Of a DNA stretch of 64,000 nucleotides, positions 1-10,476 are shown piece by piece (position 1 is the stretch's first letter; every line of letters starts with the position of its first letter). The stretch comes from Basidiobolus meristosporus CBS 931.73. Its lineage: Eukaryota; Basidiobolomycota; Basidiobolomycetes; Basidiobolales; Basidiobolaceae. The stretch is from positions 1 to 64,000 of the forward strand of contig MCFE01000286.1 of assembly GCA_002104905.1 (NCBI GenBank), given 5' to 3'. The notes below the pieces were generated by a model that made no database searches, had not been told where the DNA came from, and saw only the letters and a list, made by a program, of their open reading frames with translations. The translations under genes and the position numbers were made by a program.

Positions 1-132
1 CCAGCAACATAACATCTTTTCACCTTGTTCTTCTCCGGTACGACTTTATTAATATGCAGAGAATGAATTATTCTTTCTTCATTAAAAATTCACGTATTGT
101 ACAAACAAACATGCATGAAATATGAAGCTCCT

Positions 133-790
133 CTAGTTGATCATCAATTCCATGAAGGTGCAGTCCAGCCAACGATCAAACTTGTACCCAACGCGATGAA
201 AGGTCCCGACAAAAGAGAACCCAAGCTGTTCATAAAGTTTGAGTGAAGCGGTATTCTCGGCGGTGATCCCCGCTGCGGGAATGAATAAATTGAATGTTAC
301 TTGAAATGACGCGACAAGCATCCAACGTATTCGTATTCGAAAGAGGCCTACCGATAATGTTACAAAAGCCCAAATCCTTTCCTCGCTGGATGATTTCCTT
401 CATGAGCCTCTTTCCTAGCCCACGACGGCGATAGCCTTGGTGAATATAAAGCGATACCTCCGTTGTGCTGTAAGAAACGAAGATCAGTGGCTATCCTGAT
501 AACGCACGAACGACCTTCCCGAACCTCTTGAATGCAGGCTTGTCTCGGAATACACCCAGACAGCAGTAGCCAGCCACTCGCTTCTCTGGGGTGGTAGTGT
601 CGATAGCCACAATAAGCGGGTACCCCCGGCTTTTCAGAAAGTTGAACCACGCTTCGCGCTCCTCCAAGGCTTTTTCTTCATACTCAAAGATAGAGGTACT
701 ATGAAGGATTTCCCAGTTGAAGATTTCCAAAATCCCTGGCACGTCGGAAAGCTCACAATCTCGGATTTCTAGTTGGTCGAGTTCACACAT
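133..790 (-). CDS. Phosphinothricin-type GNAT N-acetyltransferase
   Basis: Probably transfers acetyl from acetyl-CoA to the amino group of phosphinothricin or a related small amine; the true substrate is unknown. Three exons join in frame: 790-525, 467-352 and 272-133, giving 173 residues, the normal length of the PAT/bar family. The N-terminal part has the family pattern N-x-x-I-x-x-S-T-S-x-F-E. The acetyl-CoA loop reads RRRGLG after a beta strand (SLYIHQ), and the C-terminal part has GYKFDRWLDCTFMEL, matching the family's VGxKxxRWLDxxxMxL. Both introns are GT-AG, and splicing restores the family alignment across each join. PAT-like enzymes are mainly bacterial, so transfer followed by intron gain is possible but not shown. 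The exon calls are good; the substrate is inferred. Confidence 0.85.
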
Positions 791-1767
791 TGTCTATAAA
801 AGGTCTCGAAGCATGGTGCCTTGCGTGCTTCCAGAGGAATCTTTATATAGTTTCCTCAGGCTGGTGTAGATACGGGTGCATACTTTGTGATAGGTCATGA
901 CAGCTTCTTTATTTGGTAGGTTACTAATCACATATCATCTAGAACCCTATCTTCCTGCACCATTAATGAAATACGGATGATTGACGGCAAATAAGATTTG
1001 ATACCGTTATCTGAGCTTATACAAATGAAGCATATGAGGTGATACCCCGTTGATATCTCTGATGGGACAGTGTTCATCCATCTCCTAGCAACCCGGACCA
1101 GCATTCTTGAGTATTTCCCACAGTCGAGGGATTTCACCAAGCTGATGGTCGATTTTTCTTCGGCTTGCTCTCTTGGCCTACCTTGCAGCTAAACAAGCCC
1201 TGCTGAGATTCCTGTCAAGCGCAGCACTATTGCTCCTTCCTCTCGGCTCTTACAAGATAAGAATCTCCTCGTGGACGCGTTTATGGCCCACTTGGTGGGT
1301 AATGGTGTTTATGAGTTTCGTCAAGGGCATGGTATATAGCTTCCAGTCGCTCGCTGCGACTGTGCAGGCACTTTCGAAGTGACCCGGTTTGAAGGCGTCT
1401 CCGGACTCTCGACACCTCCTGGGCAGGAATTGCTAAAAAAAGAATAGGGAAGTAATCCCCCAACAACCAAGAGGCGGACCCTAACCGTCCAAGCCGGTCT
1501 GCCTCATGGCCGGAGTTGGCATCAAGTGGGTGGGCGTTAACAAGCTGGCCTTGGTGGATCCGGGGGGAGGGGGAAGCGCCCCTTGAATGGGTATCATTGT
1601 TCTCCAACAAAGAATCTCGATCAGTGGGGTGCACAAGTAAACAACAATAATAAACAAACAATCTGGTTATCCAATGACTTCGTGACTCTAGTATAAATGA
1701 AGTGCTTTATTGTGTTTTATTCTATTCACATCGCCTGGATTCTCTATGCGGGGCTCAGCGATACCCA
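791..1767. other. Intergenic, unassigned ORF debris
   Basis: This stretch holds the promoter side of the acetyltransferase and the 3' side of the reductase-HCP gene. Around 1280-1660 the minus strand is open for about 125 codons with a few protein-like stretches (for example LQTGSLRKCLHSRSERLEAI), but I recognise no family and find no consistent exon structure. It may be chance or an old fragment. Confidence 0.4.
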
Positions 1768-4700
1768 TTAGACGGCGGCTGCTACTACCTCACCACCATA
1801 CATATCCTCAAGATCAAGCTTTGGATCGCCAATCAACTTCAATCCAAACTTGTCGGAAAGAATCTTCACCGCACTAGGTCTCAAGAAAGCAGGAAGCTGC
1901 GGGCCGACTCGGACGTTTTGGATGCCCAGGGACAGCAACGACAGCAGAACAACCACCGCCTTCTGCTCGAACCAAGAAACAACGATGGACAGTGGGAGAT
2001 CGTGGATGGTGCAGTTCAACGACTCGGCGAGTGCGGTGGCGATCTGGATGGCCGAGTAGGCGTCATTACACTGGCCCATGTCGAGGAGTCTTGGGATACC
2101 CGAGTCTCCGATGGTCTTCCACTCTAACGAGTTGATACGGAATTTGCCACAGCCAGAGGTAAGCACCACAGCAGTCTCCGGAAGCATCTTGGCCAAATCG
2201 GTATAGTAGCTGCGCTCTCCTTCGTAACCGTCACAACCACCGATGACGAACACTCTGCTGATGTCGCCGGTTTCCATGGCTTTTAGAACAGCAGGGGCCA
2301 CATTCAAGACGGCCTCAGAGCTGAAACCAACCTGGTAGGTGTCAGTAGAGGGGGTGAAGGTGCTGGGAGGATATTCGAATTCTGGAGTGCCTTCACTGAA
2401 CCCGGGTGAGGCCAAAGCAACCTTGATCACCTCACTGAAGTCGAGATTGTCCCCTACATGGGGAATGTTTGGCCAGCCAACGACGCCAACGGTAAACAGT
2501 CTACCTTCGTAGTCATCCTTGGGTGGAGTCAGACAATTGGTAGTCATGACAATGGCACCAGGGAAGTGCGGGAACTCCACAGATTGTCTATGCCATGCCA
2601 GACCATAGTGACCTGCCAAGTGGTTATATTGGCGGAGCTTGGGGTATCCGTGGGCAGGCAGCATTTCTCCGTGAGTGTAGACGTTGATGCCCAAGCCTTC
2701 GGTCTGGCGAAGCAAAGAATCCAAGAACATGAAGTCGTGGCCGGAAACCAAGATGCATTTTCCGGGGCGTGGCTTGAGAGACACGGTGTGTGGTGATTGG
2801 GCGCCAAATGTCTTGTTGGCGTTGTGGAGGACATCCATGCAGATCAAGTTGATTTGGCCAAGCTCCATCAAGCAGGCCAAGGTCTTATCCATATCCTTGC
2901 AGTCCTTGGTGGTCAGGAAGTAGAATGCGCGATGCAAGAATTCATAGATACGACGATCCTCGTGAGCGAGCACCAGGGCGTGGTCGGCATATGCGCACAA
3001 GCCCTTCAGGCCGTACACGATCATCTCCTGCAATCCTACCAATGCATCGTTCTTGGTGGCTCTCATACGGCTGAGAATACCCACTTCCTTACCCTTGGAG
3101 ACAAGCATGTCCTCGATGTCACCAACCGAACCAGGAGCGCTGTCAAGGACTTCGGAGATGCTCTCCGGGATAGGGCACTTCTTGGGACGCAGGCCTAATC
3201 TCTTGCAGATCGCTTGATATTGGACACTCAAACGCTTGGTGTATTCTCTGCAATCGCGATGGAATTCAAGGAATCTATCGTTGTCAAAGTTGACATTGGT
3301 CAGGGTGGAGAAGGTAGCCTTCAATGAGTAATGGTTCACCTCAGGATACTCCACCTCAGATATCTGCACTTTGTCGCTGTGCTCGTACTGCAACTGGCGC
3401 AGATTGTAAGCGAACCAGGAGAGGCGCTTCAGGCAGGTGATCAAGAGATCTTGGAGAGCAGCCACCTCGGGAGTTTTGCCGCACACACCAATGGTGGTAC
3501 ATGCGCGGTTTTGATAGGTTTGTTCGCATTGGTAACAGAACATCTTGGCGTCTTCATACAGCGTTGCTGTGGGCACCTCAGCCCCTTGTGCTTGGCCTCC
3601 TTTCTTGAGAATAATGCTCTTGAGAGCATTTTCTTCGTCGGCACTCTTGGCGTAGGCCTCCACTTCCCAGCGGTTCTCCTTTCTAAGGTTGGCGATGATT
3701 TCCAGGGACTCTTCGTAGGAGATCTGCTTGTTGGCTTGCAGGCATTCACCAATGGTGATTTCCATGGCACCTGGGATTAATCCACCCAAACCGCAGTACA
3801 AGTACATGCCATTGTTTTCGAGGTAGTCGGTCACCTTCTCGGGGAAATCAAGCATTCTGACGGCGCAATTCTTCTTGTGATCACGGGAGGCGGCATCAAT
3901 CACCTCGACAAGTCCCTTACGCGTGAAGTTGTCCAACTCATCCTTGAAGAGATACTCATGCTCGTAGTATCTCATGCCATAGTAGAGCCTGATACGGGTC
4001 ATGTCGTGGCCCTGCTCAAGAAGGACCTCGCGATGCTGAAGAATGGAACGGAATACACCGATACCACTACCAAGGGCCACACCCAGGATCGGAGTGTCAA
4101 GACGCTCGGGCAGGTGCACCAATCCAGAATGGATCTTCAGGAACACGTATGGGTTCTCGGAATTGGGCTGTTTCTTGGAGAGGTAGGTGGAAGTCAGACC
4201 CTGGAATTTACCTCCGTTCTCGGTTGCCCATTCCTCCACGAAGAATACAATGTCAACCTTATCCTTAGAAACGAGGGGTGAGGAAGCAATAGAATAGTAT
4301 CTGCTGGAGATTCTGGGGACGTTGGTGATGAATTGCTCCAAAGAGATCTTGATCGAGGGATAGCGCTCGAGGACATCTACGACGCTGAATGTTGTGGAGG
4401 TGGAAAGCTTCATGTACATGTTTCCTTCCAGCATATCGGACGCCATGCTTTCGAGCGCCTCTTGCTCGTTGGCATCAGAAGCAAGGCAGCTGAATCCTTC
4501 AATAAGGGCACGGCTGGGGATCGCACTGATATCCAGGTAATTCTTCAGTATTTGGCGAACGGTCACCACGGTTGGCAATACGATAGCGTCATCCATGGTT
4601 TGAACCTCAATCGTCATATCCAAGTCGACATCCAACCGCTTGGCAGCGCGAGCCACCAATTCGTCCGGATTTTCGGGGACAACTTGCACATGGCCGGCCA

Positions 4701-5364
4701 CTTGATATTCTTGGTTTGTTTGGCTAATGTCGAATGTGACCAAGCAACCAGTTCTTTCGTACTCAGGAGAGGTAAGTCGCTTGTTCTGGACGACAGGGAC
4801 CTTGATGTATCCCTCATGGTGGATCTCCGGCACGGGTCGGTCAGAGGGTTGGATTTTGACTGAAACAGGCAAGCTCATCTTCACGTCGGAGCCGGTAAGC
4901 TTCATCCAGAAGGCCTTTAGCCAAGGACGGAAGGCTGTTTCATGGCCGTTTGGATCGTACTCGTCACCCAGTCCAACGGGCATGATGTTGAAGCCGCCAA
5001 GCTCAGTCATGCGTTGATCCAACAGCTTGGCAGCTTTGTTGAAGTTATCCTGCAAGGTTCTGTTTCCAAGTCCAAACACTGCGTATCTGGTTTGGCGGAA
5101 GAGTTGGGTCGAAGGATCCTGACGCTTGAGATAGGTCCAGAGAGGGGCGGCAGAATCAGGGAATTCACCATTGTAGAAAGTACTAGTCAAGAACACAATG
5201 AGAGGCTCGCTAGGCAAGCTCTCCAGGGCGACCTCATTCATGCGAGCCAGCTTGACGTCAAAGCTACGAATTTTGGCGAAGGTCTGCACGATCTTGGCAA
5301 AGCCTTCTGTAGTGCCGGTTTGGGAACCGTAGAGGATTAGCATGCGTGGCTTTTCAGAGAGCAT
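1768..5364 (-). CDS. Diflavin (FMN/FAD/NADPH) reductase fused to hybrid cluster protein
   Basis: One uninterrupted 1198-residue ORF with two enzymes in one chain. Residues 8-155 are a flavodoxin-type FMN domain (GSQTGTTE at 13-20). Residues 180-590 are a P450-reductase-like FAD/NADPH module (RYYSIASS at 355-362, LGSGIGVFRS at 431-440, YLYCG at 521-525). Residues 608-1198 are a hybrid cluster protein. Its N-terminal cluster cysteines are C610, C613, C622 and C628, the CX2CX8CX5C spacing of class I HCPs. Hybrid-cluster ligands are all present: H876, E900, C944, C1044, C1072, C1099 and E1133, with K1135. HCPs reduce NO or hydroxylamine and normally need a separate reductase; here the electron donor is built in. 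No targeting peptide is evident, so cytosolic action is inferred. Unlike most neighbours it has no intron. Domain calls are firm; the physiological substrate is inferred. Confidence 0.95.
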   Translation of the reverse strand: MLSEKPRMLILYGSQTGTTEGFAKIVQTFAKIRSFDVKLARMNEVALESLPSEPLIVFLTSTFYNGEFPDSAAPLWTYLKRQDPSTQLFRQTRYAVFGLGNRTLQDNFNKAAKLLDQRMTELGGFNIMPVGLGDEYDPNGHETAFRPWLKAFWMKLTGSDVKMSLPVSVKIQPSDRPVPEIHHEGYIKVPVVQNKRLTSPEYERTGCLVTFDISQTNQEYQVAGHVQVVPENPDELVARAAKRLDVDLDMTIEVQTMDDAIVLPTVVTVRQILKNYLDISAIPSRALIEGFSCLASDANEQEALESMASDMLEGNMYMKLSTSTTFSVVDVLERYPSIKISLEQFITNVPRISSRYYSIASSPLVSKDKVDIVFFVEEWATENGGKFQGLTSTYLSKKQPNSENPYVFLKIHSGLVHLPERLDTPILGVALGSGIGVFRSILQHREVLLEQGHDMTRIRLYYGMRYYEHEYLFKDELDNFTRKGLVEVIDAASRDHKKNCAVRMLDFPEKVTDYLENNGMYLYCGLGGLIPGAMEITIGECLQANKQISYEESLEIIANLRKENRWEVEAYAKSADEENALKSIILKKGGQAQGAEVPTATLYEDAKMFCYQCEQTYQNRACTTIGVCGKTPEVAALQDLLITCLKRLSWFAYNLRQLQYEHSDKVQISEVEYPEVNHYSLKATFSTLTNVNFDNDRFLEFHRDCREYTKRLSVQYQAICKRLGLRPKKCPIPESISEVLDSAPGSVGDIEDMLVSKGKEVGILSRMRATKNDALVGLQEMIVYGLKGLCAYADHALVLAHEDRRIYEFLHRAFYFLTTKDCKDMDKTLACLMELGQINLICMDVLHNANKTFGAQSPHTVSLKPRPGKCILVSGHDFMFLDSLLRQTEGLGINVYTHGEMLPAHGYPKLRQYNHLAGHYGLAWHRQSVEFPHFPGAIVMTTNCLTPPKDDYEGRLFTVGVVGWPNIPHVGDNLDFSEVIKVALASPGFSEGTPEFEYPPSTFTPSTDTYQVGFSSEAVLNVAPAVLKAMETGDISRVFVIGGCDGYEGERSYYTDLAKMLPETAVVLTSGCGKFRINSLEWKTIGDSGIPRLLDMGQCNDAYSAIQIATALAESLNCTIHDLPLSIVVSWFEQKAVVVLLSLLSLGIQNVRVGPQLPAFLRPSAVKILSDKFGLKLIGDPKLDLEDMYGGEVVAAAV

Positions 5365-6669
5365 TGTGGATTGTGTAGAAGTCAGAAACTATTGACGATG
5401 CCCTTGAAGCAGTTCGACCCCAGGTATTTATTCACTGTCACCAGTCATTGTAATTTACGAGAAGTTAACCCAATCAAACCTAGATTACACATACGACTAC
5501 CAATTCTGGCTGGTTTGTAATCTGCTCCCGATACGACAGGGATTTTTTATTATGCTGGCAGTCAATAAACTTGACCGAATATGTAAGCTATTTGATGACA
5601 ACTCTATATTTGCACCGCTTCCCAAGATCAACCCAGCTCAGATAGCGATCACGCTTAAATTCTTCCGATATCTCTCAACGCACTAGACCGTGCATGTGCA
5701 GTCCGCTTTGATATGCAGCGTGCATGGTTTCTAGGAGTCGAGTTACCATCGAAAGACCACATCGAGTAGATGGTGCTCGCGATTTAGGGGGCATATCTGG
5801 GCCATTGGCTTGAAAATCATCACAAAAAGGCAAAAGGCACTACAGTTCAAAATCTTCTATTTTTGTGCGAAATCCATGGCTCCGGTCGAAATTTCACTTG
5901 AATACTGGGTTCTGTCGGGCTAGGGGCCAAATCAGTTCCGAATCTGGCTTGCGCGCAGAAGTCGAGAGTGGAAATCCGAGGCAAAACTGGGCAACCTCCT
6001 CGATGGCGGCCACTTGATTCTCAGGGGGCTCCAACGCGACCAACTGGGCCATTCGCATTGGCAGGGATCGACACGGAAAATCTTTAGTGCTGTTTAACGT
6101 GAGGTTCGTGCATGGAGGATGGAATGCCCCGAAGAGTTTAAATCCAACCCAATATGGATTTGATGCATAATCAAATCAAATCAGATCGGATCGGATTAGC
6201 AGCAAAACCGATGTATATATGGGAATGCAGTGTGATCGAATCTTCCAAGTCGAATGGCACAATGGTAGGTCAGCACTCGAATGTGGATTTTATGGAATCT
6301 CAGAATTTCGGAATCAGCTAGTGCGATACCGCTGGCGATTGTATGCAAGCGCAATGGCCGAACACAAATGATCCTCAGCATCCATTGAATCAGAGTTTCA
6401 CCCAACCGAGCTAGATTAAATCCACCTGAAATCATTTTGCCTCAAGCGTAGACCGTGGTAAGCATGCCGCTTACTATCCCGCCTGTCGATCAACCCTCGC
6501 ATGAGAATCTCGAAAACCCATTTGGCAGTGATTCATGCGAGCGGGCATGCCGGCGGTTGTGAGACCCCATTGGGATCCCCTAAAGCAGAAAACCGGTTAT
6601 AGCGGTGGTTCTATACCTGTGCGCCCTTTGCCCTGGAATGCGTTTCCTGTCGAGATGAGGCAAATCGCG
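5365..6669. other. Shared upstream region between divergent genes
   Basis: About 1.3 kb lies between the start of the reductase-HCP gene on the minus strand and the HSF-type gene on the plus strand. I see no coding exon. The divergent layout would allow shared control, but I recognise no defined operator. Confidence 0.5.
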
Positions 6670-6677
6670 TATATAAG
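6670..6677 (+). promoter_or_regulatory. TATA box of the HSF-type gene
   Basis: The sequence tatataag lies 79 bp upstream of the chosen ATG at 6749, a usual position for a fungal TATA element with a 5' leader of about 45-50 nt. It supports starting at 6749 rather than further upstream. Confidence 0.6.
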
Positions 6678-6748
6678 AGCGAGGGTGGGTGTCCTCTACT
6701 CGCCAACAGACAGAGCTACCTGGGCATCTCTATTTCTGGACTTCTCGA

Positions 6749-7934
6749 ATGATGAACGACATTCTTTCACCCATGTTAGGCAGCTTGGACAGTCAGCCTC
6801 TCCCCCAGTCCAAGGAAATCCCAATTTTTGTTCGTAAGCTGTATAGGTTAGTAGAGATGGGTGATGAGTGCTGCCACCATAGCTTTGCTCAACTCCTTGG
6901 CGGTATAATAGAATGCTTGAGAACGACAAACATGCTGAATACATCCGTTGGAACTTGTCTGGGAACAGCTTCGTTATCCCCGATGGTCCGTTACTTGCAG
7001 CCGTTGTGCTACCCCAATACTTCAAAGCCTCCACATTCTCTTCCTTTGTTCGCCAGCTTAACGTAAGTACTATGGACGGTGTATGAAGATCTTCGATCTG
7101 CCTAGACACCAGCTGCGTGTAACGTACAATACATCGTTCTCACGCATATCTAGAATTACCAGTTTCGCCGGATCTCTGATGCCCGAAAAGCCAAAAGCCC
7201 CACCAACCAACTGGCTTCCGTCTTTACCCATCCAAGCTTCCAGCGAGGAAAGTTCAATCTATTACATCGGATCAAGAGATCCGTCAATCGCGCCACAAGA
7301 CACAAGGCCAAGATCCATTGTGATGAGACAGTAAAACGTGAGGAGACCGCTCTTCCGCAGTTGATTAGCGGGGTGGACTGCAGCTCCAGCGAGGGAGAAG
7401 AGTTGGGTGACTTGGGTGCGTAAATACCAGATCCGTATCCTAAGCTCCACTTGCTAATGCTGCTTCTTTCTTGTAGCAGACAGCCACACTTGCACAAGCT
7501 GCCAAAGCCTGTGCATGGAGGTACAGGTGCTGAGACAGAGACTACGCAGTTATGAGGACATATTTGCTGGCAATAGCGAGCAGAATTACTCTACCCAGCA
7601 TGCAGAGCGTGAGGCCAGTCCCAGACAAGCACTCCTGGCTCATCAACCAGTCAACGCCGCCCTCAAATCCGAGGACTGGCCGTTGGAGACACCTAACCAA
7701 GAGTATGAGATCTTTTCCAAGCTATCGTGGATGTACAGCCTGGAGGACCCAACGCTGGCTTCTGCCGAGGCCACGTCAGACTCGCTGGGTGACGGAGTGC
7801 TTTCCCTTGAGCAGCCATGGTGTGATGATCTGAACAGTGCAATGGGCCAATTTGCAGTGAACTGGAACATGGCTGATCGAAAGTGCACGGAGGAGGTTCC
7901 AATCAACGCTGTTTACCCATTTTATGATGTATGA
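6749..7934 (+). CDS. Heat-shock-factor-type DNA-binding protein
   Basis: A transcription factor with an HSF-type winged-helix domain. Four exons, 6749-6846, 6912-7062, 7154-7415 and 7477-7934, give 322 residues. The DNA-binding domain lies at about residues 25-120: it opens with IPIFVRKLYRMLEN, has FKASTFSSFVRQLN in the recognition-helix region, and closes with FTHPSFQRGKFNLLHRIKR. The usual NMYGF after RQLN reads NYQFRR here. After the domain come a Cys pair (CTSCQSLC), a short possible coiled coil (EVQVLRQRLRSYEDIF) and an acidic C-terminus; classic HSF heptad repeats are not obvious. It may be a divergent HSF or an SFL1-like regulator. Two in-frame ATGs (6749, 6752) leave the exact start open. 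It is divergent from the reductase-HCP gene, so a regulatory link is possible but unproven. Confidence 0.88.
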
Positions 7935-10413
7935 TTGTATTTTGGCACACTGATAATTTGTATATATTCTATGTTGGTTTGTATAAAGTTGGCTTATCGC
8001 ACATACATACAAAGAGCGATCACCAAGGTGATTGCGGACAAGTACGAGTTAATAAAGGGGGCTATTCACATACTTCAACATCCCACCGTGCCACTCGCTT
8101 TACAATGGCCCTTCGATGGTTGTACACTAATAACAATGGATCCATGCTGATCTTCAGCGATCAAAGGTTGTCAAGGCAACCCCAGCATGAATGCTCACTA
8201 GCACAAATGATGCTTTGAAATGGCCCGTCACCCCAGTCTTCGAAATTGAATGAAGCCAACCAGAGCAAAATGCACGGCAATCTCAAGTCAGGAATCACGA
8301 CCCTAACTTTTCACAGATTAAGTTTCATCAATGCTTTGTAATATTTGGATAATGTATCCGGAACAAGCGGATCATGTTGGATTGATAAGGATTCACCCCA
8401 CAATGGTCTATCACCCCCCACTACGCGCTCGTATCCATTATAGGATTTGACGTGTGCATCGTCACGGCCCTGGTTTCATGTAAAGTAAGATGCCGTTGAT
8501 TCCTACAGGATGGACATAATTCTTTGTTAGACGCCACAATGGCGGTGAAAAGAATGGACCAGACATTTGTTGGGGTCGAGAAGAAACCGGGTGTGCATTG
8601 AACGCTGGGCTTCCGAGAATTCAATTTTTTTCATTTGAATCCATCACCAGATGATTGACTTTCCGGATTGAAGCCGGTCTCTTCTAACAATCCAAGTTGA
8701 CCAGAAATGCCTTCTTTCGTATGGTGCTCTGCCTCTGCGTTGAATATCGCTGAGCGACGATTGTTCTCAACTATAGATCTAGATTATGCATGTATTTACG
8801 CAGCATAGCGTAGTGAACCTGCCATCTCCGTGTTTCATAGACATGACGAAAATAAGATACTTGGGTCGAGATTCACTCAGGATTCCGAAAAACAATCCAT
8901 GCTGATCGTTTTGAGTGCCAAAATTCAGTCCACAAAACAAATTCATGAATCCTGGCTGTAGATTACTAATGGGCGGGTCTCTAAAAAAAGCCCAATTTAC
9001 ACCATTCCGAACGCTTAGGTATTCAAAGTGCTCTGACTGAGTTCTGTGAGATCATATGTAGCATAATCCTGCCGAAGCTAGTTGATGTGCAGCAATCTGG
9101 CTGTACGGGTGGGCGCACTGTAGACCAGCTCACGACAACCTTCGTAATTTCTTTCCCAAGATCATAGGCGCTTAGAATGATTGAAGGGCTCTGATGTACC
9201 TGGAATACAAAAACCTACCAGACTACGATAAATATTTTGATCATATATTCGATTCGATTAATCAAAAGGATGGGAGTTTTGATCGGTACTCCACGATACC
9301 TTACACCCCGCGAATTCGGCAGCTGGGAAATAAATACAACCTCTCAGTCCTGCCCTGAGAAAGAAGGCGCAACAGTCTTTGAAGAACCAATCCCTTGCAA
9401 CAGCTACTTATTTCGTAGGTGGCTATGACGAGGATGATCGGGAAATGAGGTCAACAGTACATCTCAAAGCCTCTTTGTGCCCTTGACAGAGCCTTATGCC
9501 GACATGACCAAGTTTATTCCGGATTCACATAGTCTTCGAGAATGAGCCAACCGAGCTCTGTACGGAATAGCCGGTTTGGCAGATGTCAACCGTTCATTTG
9601 GGATAATGTATCCTTTATATCCGAGATTATTTCAGCTACGATCGTGCTCTACAAAGAGTAATAGGATCAATCGAACCATACACTTGGCTGTTTGTTTACA
9701 GTACACATGGAAATCGGGGCCCAAACTTGAGACAATCGACCCAAGGATCTCTCCTAGTACTAGGCGCATGTCCTGTAGAATCTTTGATAGGCCACCATTG
9801 AATGCCAGGAATAGCGAGACTTATTATTGAGGCCGAGTGGTCGAAAACTCCACCGCTTGGGTATCGATTAATCTGATAGCGGTATATACCCTTCATCGAA
9901 TAGTGATTAACCTTTGGCGATGATGATGCAGACGCGAATTTGTAAGACAAAGTGTAGACTATGACTCGTACCGTATACAATGTTCATATTAGTATGATCA
10001 ATCAAAATCTCTCGAGCAGGGAACCAAGAAATACCAAATTTGGTGATTCAGAAAGCTAGGGGTAGACATGTGTAGAGAAAAGCAGAAATATTGCTCCGAT
10101 TAGGTATGTTTGCCTGCCGAAGACCTAGGACAAAGTGCTATCAAAAACCTAAATGAGTAGAACTGATGAGGGTGATCCAATAGATTTTCTTCGGATTCTC
10201 CCCCCGTATTACCATAGGCCCTCTAAACGGGATAACATTAGCCATGTGAGAAGTGAAGTTATGAGAATTGTCTGCAAAAAGACGGCCGCGTAACACCATA
10301 CGATGAAAGCTGAATTTAATGAGCTGTAACGAATGGTCATTTGATTGCCCCCAAACATACACAGATTTATCAAGATATTGGAAAAGTAATAGGACCAAAA
10401 GTAAGCGCTTGAC
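7935..10413. other. Gene-poor spacer of about 2.5 kb
   Basis: I find no recognisable exon, RNA gene or mobile element here. Short open stretches such as 9237-9428 (+) have no family resemblance and no TATA or splice support. The right end holds the promoter of the first argininosuccinate synthase gene. Confidence 0.45.
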
Positions 10414-10421
10414 TATAAATA
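10414..10421 (+). promoter_or_regulatory. TATA box, argininosuccinate synthase copy A
   Basis: The sequence tataaata lies 63 bp before the ATG at 10477. The longer string ctataaatacactgccc starting at 10413 recurs exactly at 61911 in front of the LPMO/CBM5-like gene. Confidence 0.6.
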
Positions 10422-10476
10422 CACTGCCCACACTGGCCTATTTTGTATCTCATACATTTCTAGCTCCTCAATCATC

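Noticed and set aside
2458-5340. Several plus-strand ORFs of 100-176 codons across the reductase-HCP gene
   Set aside because: They are shadows of the strongly supported minus-strand ORF, where all cofactor motifs lie.
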